Shown here: in pieces, positions 32,555-44,409 of the stretch
Layout: each line of letters begins with the position of its first letter
Numbering within the stretch: the stretch's first letter is position 1
Origin: Chalciporus piperatus
Lineage: Eukaryota > Basidiomycota > Agaricomycetes > Boletales > Boletaceae
DNA length: 64,000 bases
Reading direction: 5' to 3'
Assembly (NCBI GenBank): GCA_038093975.1
Contig: JBBPTG010000035.1
Location: 124,001-188,000 of the forward strand
The notes under the pieces: generated by a model
Told to the model about the DNA's origin: nothing
Seen by the model: only the letters and a program-made list of their open reading frames with translations
Databases searched by the model: none
Made by a program: the position numbers and the translations under genes

Positions 32555-33837
32555 ATGATATTCTTGCGGAGGATCGCACCCACTAGATACATACTTCTGT
32601 TCTCAGGACTCGCCTTCATTCTATGGTCATCAATAACAGCTGTGATCCCCAAATCCTCTCTGCTCCCCGCACTCCGCATGGATTTTTGGCAAACCCCCAC
32701 AACGATTGATCAGGGGCTCACTCCCACCAATAACGCAAGCTACGCTTCTGTTTCAGCCCCAAACTTCACGAGCAACCGGTCGTTTCCGGAAGACCCGAGC
32801 GCTGGCCAAGTCGGGATCGGCATCCCTGGAGCGCAGTTCTACGTGATCTCGCTCCCCGAGCGACATGACAGGCGCGAAAAGATGGAGGTCTTGCGTTCTT
32901 CTCAAGGCCTGACATGGACTGTCGTCGATGCTATCCCCCGTGACGCGACCCTCGTCCACCGCATCCTGGACTGGGTAGCTTTCCAACGCGCGCCGCATGC
33001 GAGAACAACGAACGAGAGGGCTCCGTTTCGCTGGCCCGAAGAGATCAACGCGCTCTCAGACTCGAAGGAATCTTTGCAACCGTCGGGAGCTGACTCGGAT
33101 GCATGGGCAGAGACGTCTCCTCCCAAGCGGCGCAAAGCTAACAAATTCGGTTCTTCGGCGCCCCCCCAAGAGACATATCCAAATCTCCCATGTGCGATCG
33201 AGGATGACACCATACCAACGCTAAACAACCTGAACAACAATCCTCCAGAGTGGACGATTCTTACACCTGCAAAGATCGCTTGTTGGCACTCGCACGTATC
33301 CGCTGTCCGCCAGTTCGTCGTCGATAACCTATCCGACGTGGCCGTCATCCTCGAAGACGACGTCGACATGGAAAAAGATATCTCGAGTCGGCTTTCCAAT
33401 GTGTGGACGTCTTTACCCTCCGGATGGGACATCGTTTTTCTCGGTGAGTTCTGCGGCGATGACGTAGATGTTGCGCTTTAAATCATTCCACAACCTCTCC
33501 CCAAGGCCACTGTTGGTCCAACGAATCGACCTATCCCCCGCTCACAGATTTCACGGATACGAATCTCCATCCCTCGTTCTCCCCCAAATGCACGCACGCA
33601 TACGTGCTCTCGCTTTCTGGTGCTCGGCGACTGCTTCAGCATCTCAGGTTTCCACCGTTTGCGTACTCGAGGGCGCTCGATCAGGCGTATGCGTGGCTCG
33701 TGCGTAGCGGGCGCTTGAGGAGCTATTCGATTGTTCCGAGCGTCGTCGTGCAGCGGAAGAGCGATAAGAGCGATATCTCGCCTGGCTCGGGGAGTGAATG
33801 GAGAGAGAGTTTACGAGATGGCATCTTTGGGGCCTGA
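32555..33837 (+). CDS. GT25-like glycosyltransferase, type II membrane protein
   Basis: Two exons, 32555-33443 and 33506-33837, with a 62-bp GT-AG intron in agreement with phase; 406 residues. The ATG at 32555 opens MIFLRRIAPTRYILLFSGLA, a basic stretch followed by one hydrophobic segment, typical of a Golgi signal anchor. Family motifs: YVISLPERHDRREKM (about residues 95-110), acceptor/nucleotide region ACWHSHVSAVRQFV, and the DXD-type VILEDDVDM at about 263-271, then WDIVFLGHCW and HAYVLSLSGARRLL. GT25 enzymes transfer sugars such as galactose to proteins or glycans; donor and acceptor here are unknown. About 80 residues of polar, Ser-rich sequence are inserted between the first and second motif. 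Confidence 0.85.
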
Positions 33838-34089
33838 CACCGTTGTTACTTACAAGTTTGAGGAGCTGATCGATCGTTCCGAGTCTGTTCCACGAGCTCA
33901 TCGCGGTGATGGCAGCTCATGGCTACTCTTCTGAGTCTTCATGTCTTCGATATATCATGTGATTCTTCCGCGAATGTTTCGTACAGTGACTCCTCAGATC
34001 TTCCATCCATCCACGAACTCATGATATCTAAGTACGTACGTACGACCTACGGGTTTGTTACGTATTAGAGGCACTATTTCCCCCGAGAA

Positions 34090-35148
34090 GTGCTGAATGA
34101 ACCCAATTGGAATTTTCAACCCCTGAAATACTACAAGAGCTTTTGTCAAATAACGCGACGGTTGGCCGCCCCAGTAGCCATTGCGGTAACTCAGCTAGAG
34201 CGAGAGATAGACATGGAGAGCTGGTGGAAGATAAACTCGCCCCGTTTCAGAGATCTGGGGATGGAATTCGACGGTCACGCTTGCATCACTGGTCTCCAAG
34301 GTCACCCTCGTGCAGCAGAATCGAAGCAGAGGCTGGTCGAGCTGATTAGTAGGGAATACCGTTGGGAAGCGAAGGAAGTTGGATCGTATTTTGGTTCCCC
34401 TGTTCCGCGATCCGTCGCACCCAGACCTTTGAACAGGCCAGGAACTTCCCTGCTCAATGCCGTACTCCGCCCCAAGACAAAGCGGAATTCCATCGGCCCC
34501 ACCACGACATCCCTTTATACCCCAGCTCCGAGAAGTCTGTTGAGTATAAGTTCTCGAACATCCGTATCCTGCCCTACCTTGCCCATTGATGAAGCCAGGT
34601 ATTCTCGGGACGAAATTCAAACACAATCGCTCAGCGATGCAATGGTCCCATCCACCTTGCCTTCGAACAACTGCCCTCATTCTCTTGAGGAACCATACCT
34701 AGTACTGAGTCCAATCTCACTCCCCATGAACTCCGACCATCCTGGAGTCGACCATCCAACTCCGCCTTTCAACGAAGAAACAAGGAGCGCGGAAGCCGCC
34801 TCGTTCAACCCTGAGGGCACTCTAGCAAAAGCCTCCGAGGAGTGCCATCGCCCCAGCCCCGAGCTTCCTGTTTCTCAACTACAAATCCCTCCCAGTCAGT
34901 CTGCTCACCGGCGTCAGCCGTACATCAACGCCGCGGACCTTGGGTTCACTGGAAGTAATTCATCGCTCGCCACAACTGGGAGCGCAAGATCGCGTTCACG
35001 TCGCGCGCCCCGCTCAGCGCCCGTCTTCGGGCAACACGGCCGTCGAACCCGGAGGTGGTTCAATCGTACATCATTCGCAATCACCGGGAGTAGGCCGTCA
35101 CTCGTGTCCCGCGAAGAAACGGATAGCATACGGTCGTCACGCTTTTGA
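34090..35148 (+). pseudogene. C-terminal fragment of a fungal G-domain (AIG1/IRG-like) GTPase
   Basis: The open frame reads FQPLKYYKSFCQITRRLAAP, VAIAVTQLEREIDMESWW and HACITGLQGHPRAAESKQR. In fungal G-domain proteins this is the part after the switch region, with TQLE standing where the G4 specificity motif is expected. No P-loop or G3 motif is found upstream, and no ATG precedes the conserved part in frame (the first codon of the open frame is GTG). The last 230 residues are Ser/Pro-rich and basic at the end. It is either a 5'-truncated copy or a gene whose upstream exons I cannot see in the 250 bp after the glycosyltransferase gene. Confidence 0.5.
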
Positions 35149-35684
35149 TCCTTTTTGATTTATGTTCGACTCGGACTGCATGCCTCGTCATTCTCGACAA
35201 CGTTAACAGTAACTTCTATGTACTTACCTTTCAAGGGTCCTAGTCGTAATGTATAACGCACACACACCCAGAACACGTGAAGTATAGGGTTCTTGGCTTT
35301 GGGAATAACGCACACACACCCAGAACACGTGAAGTATAGGGTTCTTGGCTTTGGGAATGAGGTTCAGTATCGCCATTGTGCTGGAAGTCTAAATCAAAAA
35401 AAAAAAATAGGACCAAAAAATTATGTAAATTGAAACTGCAGGCGAAAGTCGCATGGACCAAGGCAGCAAGGCTACACATACACTCGTGATATGCATACAT
35501 CTAGCAACTTGACGATGGAAAGATAGACAAGAACTCGAAGAACCAAGGAAGCGGTTACAATTACAGTACAACAAGTCCAGACTCGACGATCCAATCCCTC
35601 AGCCTACAAGTTCAGATTCGTTGGGTTTTCCCAAAGGCGTCGAGGAGCCTGGGTAGTGGGCTAGCTTTCGGAAGATCTACGGGG
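35149..35684. other. intergenic with a 52-bp tandem duplication
   Basis: No gene seen apart from the repeat at 35255-35358 and a poly-A run near 35396. Confidence 0.5.
35255..35358. repeat. perfect tandem duplication, 2 x 52 bp
   Basis: The unit beginning AACGCACACACACCCAGAAC is present at 35255-35306 and 35307-35358 without a difference, indicating a recent slip or unequal exchange. Confidence 0.95.
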
Positions 35685-36557
35685 TCATTCGTTCGTCAGA
35701 TGTTGAACAGGAGGGGAGACGGGAAGGTGGCGAACTTGGATGAAACATTCTGCGGGCTGAACACCATTCACGGCCCATTTGCCATCGATGATGACGAATG
35801 GTACTCCACTGACACCTCGCGCTTTCGCCTCTTCGATCATATTTTCCACACGATCGAGATCTTCTGTAGAACGCAGGTACTTTATTGCCTTGAGAGAAGT
35901 ATTTAAGCCAGACATCAGCACAGAAGTACGAAGACATACCTCCTCCTTGGACATCACACCCGCCTCGGCAGCAGCACTCGCAAGGAGATCCTCGTCACTG
36001 ACGTCCTTGCCCTCTGCGAGGCACGCCTTATAAATAATAGTGTTGAATCCTCTTTGCACGTGCTGACCGCGAACTTGAATCTGATAAGCTTTCATAGAAA
36101 GTCGCTGAGCTTGTATGGTCCGGCAGATGATGCCATCCTCAGCACTGCAGAGTTAACAGCATGCGTCAAGTGAGTGATAATCGACCACCCTATGAGGAAC
36201 GCACAGCTTTAATCCAGCCTTCTGGGCCAACTCCGAGACGGCTTTCAGCTTTACCTCAGCTTGCTCCTTGCCAAACTTTTTGATGATGTAAGCATTCCGA
36301 CTCATTCCCTTGTTAGAATCCGCGGCGCTCGGACTCAGGAGCGTAAATGGGCGGGACTCCACCTCGAAACGGACAGGGAGATTCTGGCATGCTTCGATAG
36401 CTTCATGCACAACCTTGTCCATCAAGTAACAGAAACTGCAAAGCTATGCAAGGGGATGAGATTGCCGGAGGTTACAGAAACGCAAGAACGAGGAGAATAG
36501 TAAGCACAAGTGGACAAGCATATGTGCGTAGAAACGTACATAGTCAGATAGGATCAT
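35685..36557 (-). CDS. DsbA/FrnE-like thioredoxin-fold oxidoreductase
   Basis: Four exons: 36557-36540, 36443-36205, 36144-35940 and 35888-35685; 221 residues, normal for the DSBA family. The first exon MILSDY joins LCSFCYLMDK, giving a C-S-F-C active-site-like motif where FrnE-type proteins have CPWC or CPFC. Further family positions: GMSRNAYIIKKFG, QHVQRGFNTIIYKACLAEGKD and the cis-Pro loop GVSGVPFVIIDGKWAVNG. The family includes thiol oxidoreductases and glutathione-dependent isomerases; the substrate is unknown. The start is uncertain: upstream codons in frame (PPRVIKI) look like family sequence but lack an ATG. The 35889-35939 intron is 51 bp and in frame, so retention would only insert 17 residues. 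Confidence 0.78.
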
Positions 36558-37043
36558 GATTTTGATAACACGAGGAGGTTCTCGTGATGCCAAAAGTGCT
36601 GAGGGTACACTAGCCGCCTCCGTAAATGAAGAGGAAAGGCTAATAAACGACGGCGTTAGTGCAAACTTGCTTATATTTTCTTCTACTACCAACCTCAATA
36701 AATCCTCTGGCGGACTGGGTTTTGTTGGAAGTGAAAATTTATCAAAAGTTGATCTCCGTAGAAAGCGTTGTGATCACATACATCTCCGAGGTCGTTGCTC
36801 TGTCATCCGGACAACGATAGTTACTTGAAGAAACCACATTGACAGACTTCGGGTGCTCTGTTTCCTTGTCGATGCTTTTTGCAGTGGCTGGTTGGCTGGC
36901 AGAGGATCGTTTCAAAATGCTATTGATGGTCATGAGGTCATTATACAGAGCCCGAGTATCCAACCGACTCGAACCTTTGGGGTTTGCGTTCCAAGTATGC
37001 CACACCTAAAAAATGTGAGTAGGTCCGATAGCAATGAATCAGA
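36558..37043. other. intergenic, no gene seen
   Basis: Lies between the DsbA-like gene and paralogue B, both transcribed leftward. It must hold the 3' end of B and the promoter of the DsbA-like gene. Confidence 0.45.
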
Positions 37044-38361
37044 CTACGTACTATTCCGCAAGAGTATCGTATAGTGTTTTGAAATTGCCGCTCTGAGGTG
37101 TTCATCCTCCGCGAGGTGCTCGGGTTGAATCAATCCCTGGAATACAAAGGTCTGGGTCGGGGTTCAAACGAGCGCGAACCTCGCAACTGACCTCTTCAAG
37201 AAGGGAGCCCCAATCGCTGTCGTGTGTAATCGCCACTGTCGCAGATGGTTCCTGGTATAAAGGAATGTCATTATGTCCATCTCCCAACGTCATACCATAA
37301 GACGGACCTTGGAGAGTATATATTGATTGATGGCCTCACCAGGGTGGAACGCCTAGAAATGTCTTCAGACCCTGTATACGTATATCCAGCTGGTCGAAAG
37401 CCTACCGGCAGGAATTCGGGCATGCGAGAGACCTCGACATGATGGCCCATACGATCATATGGGTCCTCGTCTGACAGGCCAACGGTCCGTGAGAGTCCCT
37501 TCCATGCGTTCGCAAACCATGACCCGCCTTCGGCATGCTGTCGACTAGGCCCTTGTACAGCCAACCCGAGCGCAATCTTGAATCCATGGATAAACACAAT
37601 TTGGTCCACAAGCTCGCTCGAATCACCGACTTGAGAGTATAGTCTGCGCCCGGACGGAATCAAGTTGTAGGTCGAACCGGAACCGCCTCGCTGTTGTGGC
37701 GAGAATCTGAAACAACCAGTGGTCTCTCCTTGTCCCTCACCGAACCCTGCGATGGACCAAGTGCGGGCTTTGGTGAGTCCTGTGATGACATACAGGGACT
37801 CGCGACTGATCATCCGACCGAATTCCTCTTCACCAAAGCCAAAGCGGTACCAAGCAGCTGCATGTTTGGCTCCCTGCTCGAAGAAGGGGCGAGTGTCCTT
37901 GATTTCGTGGCGTTCTGCGCCATCTGGGAGGATAAGGATCGCGCCTTCTGGCGACGAGACGTCGAACTCGTAATTAGTGCTAACCAACATTCCATTGGTA
38001 TCATTGGGGCCACTCTTTTCGAACGATAAGATAAGGCGGCGTACCTGTCACCACTTGCCGGTTGCTCTCTAATCCTCACATTCGTCACGGAAGAGCTTTT
38101 GATGACGCTACCCGGGGGTTCCGCATCGAGAATGGTCGTGACATCTCCGTCGCTCAGTTCGATATGGTTAAAGCCTTCTGGAACGCCTTGCCTACGATTA
38201 CGTTGATCACGGGGGAGACATAGATTGAAAAGGCAGTCGAAATTGCCATCAGGATGGACGACACCGACGTCTCCAATCCCGAAACCTTGCTTGGGGGTCC
38301 ACAAAGGGTAACCGCGCGTAGACGAGAGATTCTTGGCAATAATGTCTTGATGAAACGTCAT
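37044..38361 (-). CDS. unnamed basidiomycete family protein, intact paralogue B
   Basis: Five exons: 38361-38045, 37979-37406, 37352-37308, 37251-37192 and 37136-37044, with 53-65 bp introns in agreement with phase; 362 residues. N-terminal motif GYPLWTPKQGFGIGDVGVV, then a central beta-rich part (PEGAILILPDGAERHEI, ESLYVITGLTKARTWSIAGF, VFIHGFKIAL) and a short C-terminal part with FHPGEAIN and VAITHDSDW. No signal peptide or membrane segment. It matches copy A (5709-17835) along its length and shows what A looked like before the 10.5-kb insertion. I know the family as common and multicopy in Agaricomycetes but without an assigned function. Confidence 0.8.
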
Positions 38362-38858
38362 TGTTCGAGTTCAAGTCCACACTGGGATGATACAGCGCGG
38401 GTCCAAATTGCTGGCAGGCGATGCGTAACTTGGTTGGAAGTAAGTTGTAAGTGGGTTAGAGATCCTGGCATTGCCAGTGTATTACTAAGTGTAATATAAG
38501 CTGCTTAGCCAAGCTTAGCTGCGCTTTTGAGTGTGGCTGCCTACACTGAATTACACGGCGGAGACCGATATCCAAAAAATGGAGCGTGATCTACATCATG
38601 ATGCATGATGGCTCCATCCAGAGAGATGAAAAACAAACTTTCCTTGCATTCTGTCAACGGCAACGACAAAGCTATATGTAGCAATTTAAGCAAGAACTAG
38701 TCCACCGAGTCGTCATCGGTGTTCATTAACATATATGATCAATATCGTAACGTAGTTTTGACGTAGTTAGCGTCAAGTTTGCAAGCCAAAAACGAGCGTA
38801 CAAGTCCATGGACTGACTGTTTCAATTTCATATCGAGGGTTTTGGGGTGGACCCGTGT
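38362..38858. other. intergenic, no gene seen
   Basis: Promoter side of paralogue B and 3' flank of the amylase-like gene. A hairpin-like AGCTGCTTAGC...GCTTAGCTGCG occurs near 38500. Confidence 0.4.
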
Positions 38859-40998
38859 TCATGCAAAACCAATCGCCACAAGCACCAGCAATGACGAAAG
38901 GACCGCAGCCCAGGACGTCGTTCGATCAGCGATCCGTCTTCCACTCCCCAGATCTATGATCCGTGGACACAACTTCGTGCCTTCGATCGAAGACACCGGC
39001 ATGAGTACCTGTACAAAGCAAGGTCATGATACCCAAGGTCAATACCAAGTTACGTTTCATCGTCAATCAGCACCTTAAGCATACCTTTGGCATCCCACCA
39101 TTGGACTGAACTGCCACACCGCCATTCTGTGTCGCTAAAAGCGGTTGACAGGTCAAGATATCCACAAGTTCCTGGCTGCCTTTGAAGATAGGGTGCGTCA
39201 CGTTCCATAGTACCGACGTATTAGGTTTGCTGCCAATATTGGTGAAGAGCGTGAGCATGGGCGGTTTCCAAACCACAAGCGTGTTCGACGAGTTGGCATC
39301 CAGAAATTGCATCTGGGGAGATCAAGTTCATCACCCTCATCTATGGTTTTGGGCGAATAACTCACCGAGGTCGTCAAGAAGTACTTTTTGGAGGATATCG
39401 CGGCTTGTCGTGCTCGGTTGAGCGCCGTGACCATTTCGTAGAAATAATGTCCAGTGTCGTATCGTGTTGTCCAGAGCCTAAATCTGGCTGTAAGGACTGC
39501 CATGACGCGTGGAAGCGCCGGAATCTTACGCTTCATGATTGCTGGGGCTTTGACCTCCAGAAAGTCCTTGTTCCTGACCTGGGACCCTGTCAGCGAGCGA
39601 TATTTGACTCGGAATTGCAGGAACTCGCCGTAGTACATAATGGGGATGCCGTCGTGGATGAATGGCCAAACCATGGCATTCGCTTGGAGCTACGAGTCAA
39701 AATCAGTTAACATTGCAGATCCGACCCAAGTGCCCCGAGTCGTACCGCGGGATCGCTTGTCAGAGAGGGAAATCGGGGCTGGTCATGGTTCTCCAGAAAC
39801 GCCCCGGTCATGAATGTTCCGCTGGTATATTCGTCTTGAGCTTGCTTGATAATGTTTTCCAAGGCGCTGAAGTCGCCCTCAAGTGACTGAAACGCGGGGA
39901 TAAGTTCGAACCAGGTGGGATAGTCCAACACCGCGTTCATTACGTCTATCTTTCCGTTAAACCTCTCCATCCAAGGGATGGTCCAGACGCACCTGTGTAG
40001 CTGCTAGTATAATTGACGTCGAGCGAAAATACCTAACAAGATGGTCAGTAATCCTGCTGCCAGTGCCACGATCGGAAAGCTCCACACCTCTCCCATACTA
40101 AACACACCAGCCTGCGCTGTGAAACTGCGCCAGAAATCCTGTGAAACATACTTGACCGTACTCAACCTAAGCCCATCCACCCCGAAATCCGAAATCACGT
40201 CCCCTATCCAACTATTCAACGTCTGCATCACATCTGGATTTTCCGTATCCACGTCCGCCCATGGCATCCCCTCGTTCCCAAGCCAACATTGCTCGACCTC
40301 GGTTTGGTTCGAGTAATCGGTGATCCAGCAGAGTGGGTGGAATTCCGAGAGATCGGTAAAAGGATATAGCGCAGTCGTGTTCGTGACGGGAGTGGAGGAA
40401 CCAGAACTAGCGAGTGTGACAGCGGTGAGATTGAATGGTCGCGAAGATACCATGTGGTTGACAACGATATCGAGCATCAGGTACATCCCCCGCGAATGCA
40501 AAGAATCGCTGAGGTTTCTTAGATCGTTGACGGTGCCAAAATGTGAATTCAGGGAGGTCAGATCTTGGGGCCAGTAGCTGGACCAAGCTACGTCAGCGTG
40601 AGATCGTATAAGAGGTTAGAGAGTGCCCACCCGTGATAAGCCTCACCCAACGAGGTTTGACCTTCGACGTTGGCGAATGGCGGTGAGATCCAGATGGCAT
40701 CGAAGCCCATGCCCTGGATGTAATCAAGGTGGTCGATGATGCCACGCCAGGTACCACCACAGTACTGCAGGGCGGACGTGTTGCAGGGAGTACCGTACGC
40801 AGTAGCATCCTTCACATCTTGCAGCGCGAACCTATCCGTCATGATCTAAAACCCCGTTAAGTGTCCACGTCCGTATGCGGAAAGGACCAAACGTACCTGG
40901 TAAATCGAGCGTGATCTCCATTGCTGTGCGTCAGCAGCCAACGTTTGCGAGGAAAAGAAACCAACGAAAGACAGTAGAAAAAGCACAAAAGAGAACAT
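38859..40998 (-). CDS. GH13 alpha-amylase-like secreted protein with GPI-type tail; nucleophile missing
   Basis: ATG at 40998 gives signal peptide MFSFVLFLLSFVGFFSSQTL. Exons 40998-40897, 40845-40631 and 40577-40086 are well supported; later exons resume at 39962 with GEVFNGKIDVMNAVLDYP and continue to a stop at 38859-38861. Fungal amylase regions are recognisable: YCGGTWRGIIDHLDYI, region I DIVVNH, region III GEV (acid/base Glu), region IV FLENHDQPRF, then DGIPIMYYG. Region II reads DGLRLSTVKYV where the family has GLRIDTVKHV, so the nucleophile Asp is Ser. The usual GQEQ...NRE segment is not readable around 39540-39640. The C-terminus (TTSWAAVLSSLVLVAIGFA) fits a GPI signal. It is probably a non-catalytic relative or a decaying gene. 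Confidence 0.82.
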
Positions 40999-42148
40999 TG
41001 TCGAAAATTCCGGGTGATGGTCCCGGCTCTGAAAGAACGCGCGGGTAGTTGGGTACAGGAGGTGGTGGTCTAAAGATGGGGTAGCATTCGGGAGGAGGTG
41101 ATCGCCCGCAGCAGCGGTGAATATTTGTTTGGGAGCCTGGAGGGCCCATCTGTGGTTACATTCCAGTGCCACAACGCCGGGAAAATCTCTGTCGGCGATT
41201 AGCCAGACAAATATATTAGAGCGGCTCCACGACGCGTCTACGCGACGGGATCACGTGTTCCTGAAATCACACCATGCTCCATCCAACCTTCGTAGTACAT
41301 ACCTATGCAGAGCTTTCATCGAGAGGCCCTATGCAAGCCATTCGCCCCCCTACGTAGGTCGTAGGACTAGGTGAAAAATGCACATCAGCTCTACCTGATT
41401 CATAATCCTCCATGATTCGTCAAGTGAATATCGCTATGCCCTTGGCCAACATAAACGCGAATCCTACTGGAGAAAATGGCATTCAATCCATCTGAAACTC
41501 GAATTTACCGGTGGAAGGCTGGCAGCGAGCAGATAACATGGAGTTGCGACGACAAAGTTCGAGTTGACAATGCGTCAACCAGATGCCGTGCTGAAGCATG
41601 TAGCTGTCACACTCCACGAACGAACCGCGCCGTGGTTTGCAGCGAGGAAGCTTCCACCATCATCAGTTTCAACAGCTCTGTCCTCTCTGGTCGTGAGGGC
41701 TTCATCTTTATTGCCGGCTGCGTCCGGGATGACCTTTCCCAGCTGAACCTCGTTCGCCCTGGGTCAATGCAGGGTTCACCATGAAAGTTTACGGCTGGGG
41801 TTGCATAGTGTTGCCTTCAGGTTTTTCCCGACCAAGGTTTTCCGCCGACTGAGATGAAACCAAGACTCCACTCTTGGAGCCGTTCTCTCACGCGCGTCAT
41901 GATCAATTGATCACGCATCACGATGGCAAGTTGAAGGAGCGCGTTTCGCCAATCGTCTCCGACAACCAGCAGCGAGCATGATGTTTGACCAGAATATTAC
42001 AATGCGAAAAAAATAACATAAGACAAATGATACGAACGACGTTACATCAAAGCATACAGTACCGTAGTGAATGCATTGGATGGTCATCAACGTGCGAGAA
42101 AGGTCTACGAGGCCAATCGCTGAGGAGGGACAAGGGTCACCATTACTA
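40999..42148. other. intergenic, no gene seen
   Basis: 1.15 kb with only short frames, the longest at 41476-41784 without family resemblance. Upstream of the amylase-like gene and downstream of the F-box-like pseudogene. Confidence 0.4.
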
Positions 42149-43830
42149 TCACCGTCCGAGCTTCACCAAGTCATCGACCTCCGACCACAAGTCATCGTCT
42201 ACGGCAGGGCCCGAAAACTTCGCAGCGACGCTTGATACAGATGGAAAGTGTTTACGGATGAAACTTGCTACTTCTGAAGGATCACTGATGCGGGGTTCGT
42301 GGAAACAGAACCGATCAATGGCGGTGTTACGAACATCGGGATCTGTGTCCGTTGGGACCTCCCTAGCATCAAGAGGTAAACAAATTTGCCTGAGTTTCAG
42401 GCAGGAAATGATGAGCTGCAAAAGGCCTCCACATGTGATGCATTTGATCGGTTGTGATCCCAGAGGACGCTTGAAATATATCTTCAGGATTTCCATAGAT
42501 GGCCGGCTGCGAGCCAAGTGTGCAAACTCGTTGTCATCCAGAGAGATCTGGTCGCTCCAAGCGACCTGCAGCGAGTGAAGATGCGAGAAAGACATGAGGG
42601 GGAGGAGGGATTGATATGAGAGATGGAAGACGTGTGGTTCCTGTTCCGCGCGTGATTCCCCCACCACAGGACGGGGCATGATATTGAACAAAAGGGTCCG
42701 AATGAATTCTGTGTACGAAGAACTCGAGGCGAGCATCGAGAAGAAGGTCGATAGCGCTTCCACAATAGGCTGCTCGCGGACCTGGACAAGCAAGGTGGAA
42801 AATGTTTGATCCCGAGATCCCAAGAGGGTAGTGAAGAAGTCAAGATCGGACGTCGCCAACCTGAAGACCCTCGAGTGTCGCAACGGTGTGTCTTCAGGTT
42901 GGAAGTATGGGCGTGGAATTGGTTTCTGAGGGTAGTGATAGACGGCAAGTGATTCAATCGTGGGAGACAGGAACAGCTGCTTCATCGCAGCATCGTCAAT
43001 GGGGGCGTTTGGAATGCGGAGATCCACGATTTTATCGTGACTACAAACTGCCCGCGATAGCTCATAGGTAGTCGTCTGATCCAGCACTTGCTTAGGTGGG
43101 AAGGCAAGTGAAACGGTCTTCAAGTCCCGGCAGTGATGAGGATAGCGCTGGAGAAATGATCGCAACGCCTCGCCGTCTGCGTTGGTCAAGCACACCTGCA
43201 GCGTAATAAGTGTAGGACTGAGCAGTGGATATATCTACGCGATAGACCCAGGGCGCGGATGGTTAGATTCCCACTGCCAGGTCAAGACCCTTAAGTTGGG
43301 AAAGAGGGGGGATGGCTGAGAGCCAATACTCTTCAAGAAGCTGGAGGACAGGTCGTCTTCTAGGAAAGCAAGTTCCTGAACGCGATGTGAGTATCTTTCG
43401 ATGACAACCCACTCAGCGGGGGTGGGAGGATCCTGTTCATATTTTATCACGATCTTCGTAACTCAAGAAAACCGTGACATCGACATACCAGTTCCTCCGA
43501 CTCGTCGTCCTCGGAGTCTTCGACTTCTTCGGCATCCCCCTGAGAAGCCTGGTCCTCCCCCTGAGAGGTTTCTTGGTCGTTCTGCTCGACGTCCTGGTCG
43601 TCACGCTCAATCGGTCTAGCACATCGGATGAGTGGATGCAGAGACCGCAACTTCCGCCAAAGGCGATCGAGGGATGGTTCTGAGGTCAACCGACACGTTT
43701 GAGCGAGAGCGAACAGTGTCTGCTGTCTCTCGACATCTGGATCCAGAGGAATACAATCTAGGATGGACTGCAGTGTGTCTGGGATGAGCAATGGATTGCG
43801 GCCCTGCGTGCTCAACGACTCGGATGTCAT
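42149..43830 (-). pseudogene. F-box-like/LRR-like family protein, copy 1, with premature stop
   Basis: ATG at 43830 (MTSESLSTQGRNPLLIP). Exon 1 to 43489, 56-bp intron 43433-43488, exon 2 from 43432. An F-box-like N-terminal helix region (LLIPDTLQSILDCIP, LFALAQTCRLTSEPSLDRLW) is followed by an acidic spacer and a leucine-rich C-terminal part. A TAG at 43235-43237 replaces the Trp codon of GSIAWIYPLL found in the intact copy at 54514-56210; the frame then continues open to 42149. The remainder matches the intact copy closely (RSFLQRYP, TTYELSRAVCSHD, REVPTDTDP). F-box proteins select substrates for SCF ubiquitin ligases; the role of this expanded family is not known. Confidence 0.82.
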
Positions 43831-43959
43831 GGAATCCGTCCTGTGCGTGTCTCGTTCCCAGGGGGTAGAAAAGTGTAAAGCCGCTGCAACTTGAGCTGTC
43901 AGTATCACGGTTCTTATATCCGATCAAGAAATTAACTCGACAACATGGTTGGCGTTGTA

Positions 43960-44409
43960 CAGTCGACTCTGTTATAACCCATGCCTCTCGGGATAGGCTT
44001 TTGGGTATGGGTTATGGAGTGTATGGGTTCTGGGCGAGGCCTGGCAAAACATCACTCAGAAATTTTGACTTTACTCATACAACTGCCGTGATTTGTCCAG
44101 GTCAGCCCAATAAATTGCCACAAAAAAATAATGCACAAGCCTCATTAAGCCCTTTTTTGGAGGATTGCTCAGCAAAATTCCCATTTTTGTCCATTAGGGT
44201 TAGGGTTAAGGAGCGGTGGTCAACTCAATGTATGGGTTACGACCTATTATTACTATAGAAAATTGCACGACAAGGGTATGGGTATTGGGTATGGGAGAGA
44301 TATGGGTTATGGGTGCAAAATCCCCGCATACCAACTCGGGCTATCCAAAACCGCATGGGTTTTCAAGAGTATGGGTTATTTGGGGTATGGGTTATATCAG
44401 AGTCGACTG
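43960..44409. mobile_element. MITE with TA target duplication (Tc1/mariner-pogo type)
   Basis: 450 bp with terminal inverted repeats starting CAGTCGACTCTG and continuing TATAACCCAT; 24 of 25 positions match when the TA flanks are included. TA dinucleotides flank both ends (43958-43959 and 44410-44411). The interior is non-coding and built from variants of TATGGGTTATGGG. It lies between the F-box-like pseudogene and the dehydrogenase gene, within 75 bp of the latter's ATG. Confidence 0.8.

Noticed and set aside
36950..37200. Possible tRNA because of GGTTCAAAC-like words near 37160
   Set aside because: No acceptor stem or A box at the proper distance; the sequence belongs to an intron of paralogue B.
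37980..38044. A 32-nt intron in paralogue B
   Set aside because: Using the acceptor TTGGTTAG gives a 65-bp intron, correct phase and a junction that matches copy A.
41476..41784. 102-residue open frame upstream of the amylase-like gene
   Set aside because: No family resemblance, no splice context and similar in length to many chance frames in the window.
43433..43488. A 35-nt intron in the F-box-like gene
   Set aside because: A first reading gave a very short intron, but the acceptor at ATATGAACAG gives a normal 56-bp intron that is shared by both copies and keeps the conserved DPPTPAEW in frame.
44190..44215. Interstitial telomere or chromosome-end signal (TTAGGGTTAGGG)
   Set aside because: Only about two and a half units, embedded in a MITE built of similar GGGTTATGG words.
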